A stretch of 51,993 bases of DNA from positions 1-51,993 of IMG/VR virus record IMGVR_UViG_3300035071_000151, one strand, 5' to 3'. Origin of the DNA: a virus. Positions 48,238 through 51,993 of this stretch are shown piece after piece. The translations under genes and the position numbers were made by a program. Position 1 is the first letter of the stretch. Every line of letters begins with the position of its first letter. The notes beneath the pieces are model-generated. The model was not told the DNA's origin and did not search any database. It saw nothing but the letters and a program-made list of their open reading frames with translations.

Positions 48238-48333
48238 ATGCGCGCGCCGCTCTCGTTTCGCGCGGCGTTCGCCCTGGCGCTGTTCGCGATTTTCGCGCGG
48301 ACCATGCTCACGAAACCACATAGGAGGCTTTGA
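48238..48333 (+). CDS. Tiny membrane protein (31 residues)
   Basis: One hydrophobic helix (SFRAAFALALFAIFART) between basic ends. Starts one base after the previous stop and its stop overlaps the next ATG (TGATG). Holin-like candidate, unproven. Its final codons include the AGGAGG that serves the next gene. Confidence 0.4.
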   Translation: MRAPLSFRAAFALALFAIFARTMLTKPHRRL

Positions 48334-48641
48334 TGATCAATCCCGACCAATGGCGCATTCTCATGCTGATCATCAACGCGGGCGGGATGTCTGGTCTCGG
48401 CGATCTTCGTCTCGCGGATCATCGCCGCCCTTTGGTCGGCGCTGTGAAAGGCGCTATCGCCATCACCAACAGGCTCATCGATTGGGCGCTCGCGACGCCT
48501 GCGGTGGAAAGGCCATGGCGATGGGGCGATCCTCCACGAGGGCGCGGCCCGTCATGCGAAGCCATCGCGACCTATATCGCTGGCGTCGGCTTCTTCCTCG
48601 GCTGCCTCGTCTTCGCGGCGCGGGCAGCCGGGCTCGAATAG
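48333..48641 (+). CDS. Membrane protein with an apparent double frameshift
   Basis: 102 residues from ATG 48333 with AGGAGG five bases upstream. The N terminus (QWRILMLIINA) and C terminus (ATYIAGVGFFLGCLVFAARAAG) are hydrophobic, but residues 17-38 (GGMSGLGDLRLADHRRPLVG) are polar. In the neighbouring frame the same DNA reads AGCLVSAIFVSRIIAALWSAL, a good membrane helix. One extra G near 48380 and two extra bases near 48440 would explain it. Likely a two-span holin-type protein in its ancestral form. Confidence 0.55.
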   Translation: MINPDQWRILMLIINAGGMSGLGDLRLADHRRPLVGAVKGAIAITNRLIDWALATPAVERPWRWGDPPRGRGPSCEAIATYIAGVGFFLGCLVFAARAAGLE

Positions 48642-48652
48642 ACCGCGCGCCG

Positions 48653-48847
48653 ATGGACCCGCGCGAGATCGGTGAAAAGATCATCGGTTATTGGATGATC
48701 GGCTTCACCTGTCGAAACATCGCCATCCTCATGATTTGCTCGAATGTCCCGCTGACCAAAGCGGAAGTCGGGATCGTCGTCCGCCGATTGTGTGACGAGA
48801 AAACCGAGAACAACAACCCGAAGCCGAGAAAGATAATTTGGCGATGA
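48653..48847 (+). CDS. Small possible regulator
   Basis: 64 residues: MDPREIGEKIIGYWMIGFTC, then ILMICSNVPLTKAEVGIVVRRL and a polar tail. The C-terminal part resembles a helix-turn-helix (PLTKAEVGIVVRRLCDE). Without a clear ribosome-binding site. Not recognised. Confidence 0.4.
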   Translation: MDPREIGEKIIGYWMIGFTCRNIAILMICSNVPLTKAEVGIVVRRLCDEKTENNNPKPRKIIWR

Positions 48848-48909
48848 TCGCAACCGACAGGCGCGCTCACGCCAACGTGATCAACGCAATGGCGAAACAG
48901 GAGACCAAG

Positions 48910-49434
48910 ATGACGTCGTTCTACGCCGACGTGCTGACGAAATCGCCGGCATTCCATTCGACCGACATTCAAAAATCGACCGAGCTGTTGGAGCCCGGCA
49001 CGCGCGCGGCGGTCGCGGCCTTGATCGCCGAGGCCGCGGGCCACGACCATCACCTGGTCGTGCTCGAAACCTTCCGCTCGGCGCGCCGTCAGCAACAGCT
49101 GTTCAATCAGCACGCGACCGAGCTGCGCAACGTCGGTTGCCACGGTTATGGCGTCGCCTGCGATCTCGGCATCGCCGGGCCGTCGGGCGCGGTGAACTGG
49201 AAGGCCGATTACACGCTGCTGCGCGCCCTCGCCAAGAAGCACGGGCTGATCTGGGGCGGCGATTGGGGAACGCCGAAGTGTCGGCATTCCTTTCATGACA
49301 ACGATCACGTGCAGCGCGTGCCGGTGTTTCGTCAAGCGGAACTCTTCGCCGGGAATTTCTATCCGGCGACAAATTACGACCCCTATTTCGACATGCAGCA
49401 GCATGGCGTCGCCGGCATGGGAGTTGAAGCCTGA
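48910..49434 (+). CDS. M15-family peptidoglycan endopeptidase (endolysin)
   Basis: 174 residues. VanY/M15_4-type zinc peptidase that cuts peptide cross-links. Zinc ligands in GCHGYGVACDLGI (His and Asp) and HDNDHVQRVP (His), with FETxRS-like ETFRSARRQQQLFNQ before. The start is ATG 48910, with AGGAG six bases upstream; the sequence MTSFYADVLTKSPAFHST matches the usual beginning of the family. Upstream starts (TTG 48838, ATG 48844) are rejected. No signal peptide, so release needs a holin. Confidence 0.92.
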   Translation: MTSFYADVLTKSPAFHSTDIQKSTELLEPGTRAAVAALIAEAAGHDHHLVVLETFRSARRQQQLFNQHATELRNVGCHGYGVACDLGIAGPSGAVNWKADYTLLRALAKKHGLIWGGDWGTPKCRHSFHDNDHVQRVPVFRQAELFAGNFYPATNYDPYFDMQQHGVAGMGVEA

Positions 49435-49904
49435 TGGCCATCACCCAAGCGCAATATTACGCCAACGCGCGCGAGATCCACGCCTTTTGGCTAGACAAGG
49501 CACAAACGCCGATCTTCGCTAGCGCGATGCTGGCGCAAGCCGACGCGGAATCGACGCTCGATCCGAGCGCGATCGGCGACAACCACGAGGCGTTTGGCCT
49601 GCATCAGCTTCACTTGGATCGCATCAGGCTGATCCGCGACGGCAATGGAACGTGGCCCGGCTGCGGCATCGATGTGTCGAAGCTGCCGCCGGTCGCCAAG
49701 CAGCTCGCGGCGGTATGGTGGGAGCTTCAACACTCCGAGATGCACGCGCTCAAAATGATCCGCGAGGCGACGACCGTCTATGACGCCGGCTTCGCAGCGA
49801 GCGCGTTCTATGAGCGGCCCGCGTCGGCGACGCAGCACGTCAAGCGTGGCAAGCGCGCGATGTTCTGGGCGGATTATTTCCAGCAGCGAATCGGAGGCAA
49901 CTGA
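49434..49904 (+). CDS. Lysozyme-like muralytic protein
   Basis: 156 residues. The core ASAMLAQADAESTLDPSAIGDNHEAFGLHQLHLDRI looks like the active-site helix (Glu in ADAES) and beta hairpin of the lysozyme superfamily. AAVWWELQHSEMHALKMIREA and AFYERPASATQHVKRGKRA continue the helical lobe of phage tail-tip/lysozyme-like proteins. It starts in a TGATG overlap with the endopeptidase gene, so two wall hydrolases of different specificity are made together. Confidence 0.8.
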   Translation: MAITQAQYYANAREIHAFWLDKAQTPIFASAMLAQADAESTLDPSAIGDNHEAFGLHQLHLDRIRLIRDGNGTWPGCGIDVSKLPPVAKQLAAVWWELQHSEMHALKMIREATTVYDAGFAASAFYERPASATQHVKRGKRAMFWADYFQQRIGGN

Positions 49905-49906
49905 CG

Positions 49907-50023
49907 ATGCGCAGCGTTCTCTTCGCCATCCTCATGATCGCCGGCATGGCCTACGCGATCTGCGCGACGCAAACGCCCGCCGGGCCGATGGAAGGTCCGG
50001 GGCCGGGCGGCATTCGCGTTTAA
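49907..50023 (+). CDS. Short exported or membrane-anchored peptide
   Basis: 38 residues: a hydrophobic N terminus (MRSVLFAILMIAGMAYAIC) then a Pro/Gly-rich end. GGAGG lies nine bases before the ATG. It might be a spanin-like or holin-like lysis factor; no canonical lipobox is seen. Confidence 0.5.
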   Translation: MRSVLFAILMIAGMAYAICATQTPAGPMEGPGPGGIRV

Positions 50024-50064
50024 CTAACCCGCGTGCGGCGGTTCCCGCAACATAGGAGAAGGCC

Positions 50065-50322
50065 ATGTCCGAAGACAGAAAAATGCGCGCCAAGGTCCGC
50101 GTCGGCGCGATCATTCCGAACGGTGGCGAGACCGAAGTGTTGAAGTTTTTCGGCGTCGCCAAAGACGGGGCTTATCCCGAAGATGGCAGCGACGAGAATA
50201 ACAGCTTCGCCCGCTGGTCGCCGAGCGTGAGCATGGATCTACACGTCGCCAACCCCGCGCTCGTTGGCACGTTCGAAGTTGGCGACACATTTTACGTCGA
50301 TTTCATCCCAGCGCCGAAGTAG
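50065..50322 (+). CDS. Conserved hypothetical phage protein
   Basis: 85 residues. AKVRVGAII then ETEVLKFFGVA, SFARWSPSVSMDLHVANPALVGTFEVGDTFYVDF: a small beta-barrel-like pattern that I recall in the late regions of several alphaproteobacterial phages ('GSDENxxFxxxTP'). Function unknown. Confidence 0.65.
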   Translation: MSEDRKMRAKVRVGAIIPNGGETEVLKFFGVAKDGAYPEDGSDENNSFARWSPSVSMDLHVANPALVGTFEVGDTFYVDFIPAPK

Positions 50323-50454
50323 CGCGCTCGCGGTCTGAGGCCGCGCTCGGCCCGGCCGCCCACGTCGACTGACTCACCAATTGCCGCGCTAGGTTTCGGC
50401 CAGGCGTCCCGCGCGGCCCTCATGCAACGCCAGGCCATCGCAAAAGGAAAACCC

Positions 50455-50772
50455 ATGACGATCCTCGACGACATCGCGGCCCAGAAAGCCGCGATTACTT
50501 CGACCGCCGACGGTTATATCTCGGCCGCCAAGCAAACCGACGCCGCGCACCTGACCGAGATGCAGGCGCTCGACGCCGCGCTGGCTGATCTGGAGACAGC
50601 GGGCGCCGCCAAGCAAACCGACGCCGCGCACCTGACCGAGATGCAGGCGCTCGACGCCGCGCTGGCTGATCTGGAGACAGCGGGCGCCGCCGAGCGGGCC
50701 AAGCTCGCCCTGGCGATCGCCGCGCTAGGCGGCCTCAATCTCGGCCCGACGCCCGCCGCGCCGGCCGCCTGA
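50455..50772 (+). CDS. Small coiled-coil protein with duplicated segment
   Basis: 105 residues. Starting at ATG 50455 (AAGGA seven bases upstream), it is helical and Ala-rich. Two identical 27-residue units (TDAAHLTEMQALDAALADLE is most of one) follow each other, then a Pro/Ala-rich tail. The identical DNA points to a recent duplication. Similar short helical proteins lie in phage lysis regions; role unknown. Confidence 0.6.
   Translation: MTILDDIAAQKAAITSTADGYISAAKQTDAAHLTEMQALDAALADLETAGAAKQTDAAHLTEMQALDAALADLETAGAAERAKLALAIAALGGLNLGPTPAAPAA
50524..50685 (+). repeat. Perfect 81-bp tandem duplication
   Basis: Copies at 50524-50604 and 50605-50685 are identical as far as I can compare them; the duplication is in frame (27 codons) and a further six bases repeat afterwards. 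Confidence 0.9.
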
Positions 50773-50841
50773 CGCCTTCCACCAAGCCGCCCCCATCGCG
50801 CCGGTTCATTCGAGCCGGCGTTTCCATAGGAGACGACCATC

Positions 50842-51123
50842 ATGTTCGCTAAACTCGCCGCCGTTGCCCTTTGCATGTTCTGCCTCGCCGAGCCCGTGCT
50901 GGCGCAGGCCGTCGCCACCCCCGCGCCGGACGCGACCTCGCTGCTGGCGTCGCTTTGGGCCGCCATCTCCCCCGCGATCTCGTGGACCTTGATCATCAAC
51001 GGCCTCGCCTCCTGGCTGGCGATGTCTTTCCCGCATCCCGCGCCGGGCACGTTTTGGTGGGCAGCGCGCTGGGGTCTCGACGCGCTCGCGCTCAACTTCC
51101 GCAACGCCAAGAACGCCGCGTAA
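50842..51123 (+). CDS. Putative holin-like membrane protein
   Basis: 93 residues. A signal-anchor at 1-22 (MFAKLAAVALCMFCLAEPVLA) and a second hydrophobic segment at about 42-62 (AISWTLIINGLASWLAMSF) give a compact two-helix topology, with a charged C terminus (NFRNAKNAA). The position after the wall hydrolases supports a holin or antiholin; no family was identified. Confidence 0.55.
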   Translation: MFAKLAAVALCMFCLAEPVLAQAVATPAPDATSLLASLWAAISPAISWTLIINGLASWLAMSFPHPAPGTFWWAARWGLDALALNFRNAKNAA

Positions 51124-51193
51124 AGGCGCTTCCCCGCTTCACGCGTCGTCGGCGGTCCGCGATCACCGGCGGCGCTCCTCGAGGAGAGCAATC

Positions 51194-51292
51194 ATGATCG
51201 TGAACATCATTTGCGCGCTCGGCGGCGTCGCGGTCGGCTTCATCGCCGGCTGGCTCGCCTGCTGGGCGCTTAATTGCGGGGTTGGCCTATGA
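51194..51292 (+). CDS. Tiny single-span membrane protein (32 residues)
   Basis: MIVNIICALGGVAVGFIAGW and twelve more residues, hydrophobic over almost the entire length, with GAGGAG upstream. Its stop overlaps the next ATG (ATGA). It could act as an antiholin or as a pinholin. Confidence 0.5.
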   Translation: MIVNIICALGGVAVGFIAGWLACWALNCGVGL

Positions 51293-51993
51293 CCCCCGCC
51301 GTCGCGACCGTTTCCGTCACCAACATCCTCAATCTGCCCTCGCTCGCCGTTGTCCTCAATCTGCCGGCGACCATTGGCGGCGTCGCGACCGGCACGCTGG
51401 CGAGCGTGTTCTCGCGCGCCGCGACGGACATTCAGCGCCTGATCATCGACGTGCAGGCGCATCATTGGCGCGACGCGGCGGAGCTGACCGTCGACGACGG
51501 GCTTTATATCGCCGGTCTCGCCGGCGTGCCCGGCGCCAGCATCGCCGCGACGCTCGTCCCCTATATCTTCGACCTCGCCAACGCGGAGATCGACGGCCGG
51601 GGGCATGTAAGCGTCGCGCAATTCGTCAAGCAGATCGCCTATGCGCAAACCAATCTCGGCGCGATCTTCGCCGATATTCGAAAACGCGATTGGTCCGACG
51701 CCACGCATCTCGAACTCGACGATCTTGCCGATGTCGCCAGCGCGTTCGGCGCCGGCCCCGCGGCGGCGATCGCCAAGGCGGCCGTCAATATCGGTTTCGC
51801 GATCGGCAAGTCAGGCGGCGATCCGGCGGCTTTCCGCGCGATCTTCGCGGGGCTGGAGCAGATGTTCAAGGACGCCGCGCATCTGCCGAGCGTGGTGATC
51901 AACGAAATCAACGGCCAATACGAGCGCGACGCGACTGGGAAGTGGGAATACAACCCATTTCGCGGCTGGGTGCTCGTCGCGGCGCAACATTGA
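51289..51993 (+). CDS. Hypothetical late protein at the end of the phage
   Basis: 234 residues from ATG 51289, ending at the last base of the window. It is mostly helical and acidic, with two repeat-like units (VQAHHWRDAAELTVDDGLYIAGLAG and IRKRDWSDATHLELDDLADVASAFG). The likeness 'WRDAAELTVDD' / 'WSDATHLELDD' suggests an internal duplication. No signal peptide. Not recognised; may be a structural or lysogenic-conversion protein. Confidence 0.7.
   Translation: MTPAVATVSVTNILNLPSLAVVLNLPATIGGVATGTLASVFSRAATDIQRLIIDVQAHHWRDAAELTVDDGLYIAGLAGVPGASIAATLVPYIFDLANAEIDGRGHVSVAQFVKQIAYAQTNLGAIFADIRKRDWSDATHLELDDLADVASAFGAGPAAAIAKAAVNIGFAIGKSGGDPAAFRAIFAGLEQMFKDAAHLPSVVINEINGQYERDATGKWEYNPFRGWVLVAAQH

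Noticed and set aside
34720-51993. Gene transfer agent in place of a phage
   Set aside because: Tail-tip order is GTA-like, but integrase, CI/Cro immunity and a replication origin mark a true temperate phage.
1-51993. attL/attR, tRNA or rRNA genes
   Set aside because: The window stops at the two outermost genes, so no flanking repeat can be compared, and no tRNA or rRNA pattern was noticed by eye.

Overview
The window is a GC-rich, densely packed temperate siphovirus genome, almost certainly a prophage cut from the integrase stop codon (base 1) to the stop of the last rightward gene (base 51993). The likely host is an alphaproteobacterium, probably of the order Hyphomicrobiales. The reasons are the GapR/DUF2312 protein, the tail-tip cassette in the same order as alphaproteobacterial gene transfer agents (tape measure, DUF2460, DUF2163, NlpC/P60, tip protein), and the general family make-up. 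No tRNA, rRNA, CRISPR array or IS element was seen. The attachment sites must lie just outside the window.

Layout. Bases 1-9286 form one leftward early operon, nearly every gene overlapping the next by ATGA or GTGA: integrase, an HTH plus GIY-YIG-like protein, DUF5131, ThyX thymidylate synthase, a MazG-like protein, a ProQ-like and a CsrA-like RNA-binding protein, a sliding-clamp-like protein, a ParB-like protein and small membrane proteins. Bases 9287-11315 are the lysis/lysogeny switch: a small membrane-protein moron, a CI-type repressor with a self-cleavage domain, a Cro/YdaS-like regulator, and a 15-bp operator (GAAAG-N5-CTTTC) that recurs at both the leftward and rightward promoters. A lambda-tR1-like hairpin region follows cro.

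Bases 11316-16787 are the rightward early genes: small regulators, an MT-A70 adenine methyltransferase next to a free-standing duplicate of its own N-terminal module, and a lambda O-like replication initiator whose gene contains direct repeats that look like the origin. A NusG/RfaH-like antiterminator follows (16834-17484) and then a strong intrinsic terminator, after which the late genes begin. This resembles a Q-type late switch built from a NusG paralog.

Bases 17589-34000 carry packaging and head genes (HNH, TerS, a DNA methylase broken or phase-variable at a run of twelve Gs, GapR, TerL, portal, protease, capsid, connectors, tail tube). A foreign-looking 2.2-kb accessory segment (about 23240-25410) sits between portal and protease. 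Bases 34017-45256 are tail genes: G/GT chaperones, tape measure, GTA-like tip proteins and a 1195-residue fibre with a sialidase-like end. Bases 45351-51993 hold three proteins with signal peptides, then a lysis region with an RlpA-like protein, an M15 endopeptidase, a lysozyme-like protein and several tiny membrane proteins.

All family assignments come from reading motifs by eye. No database search was run.
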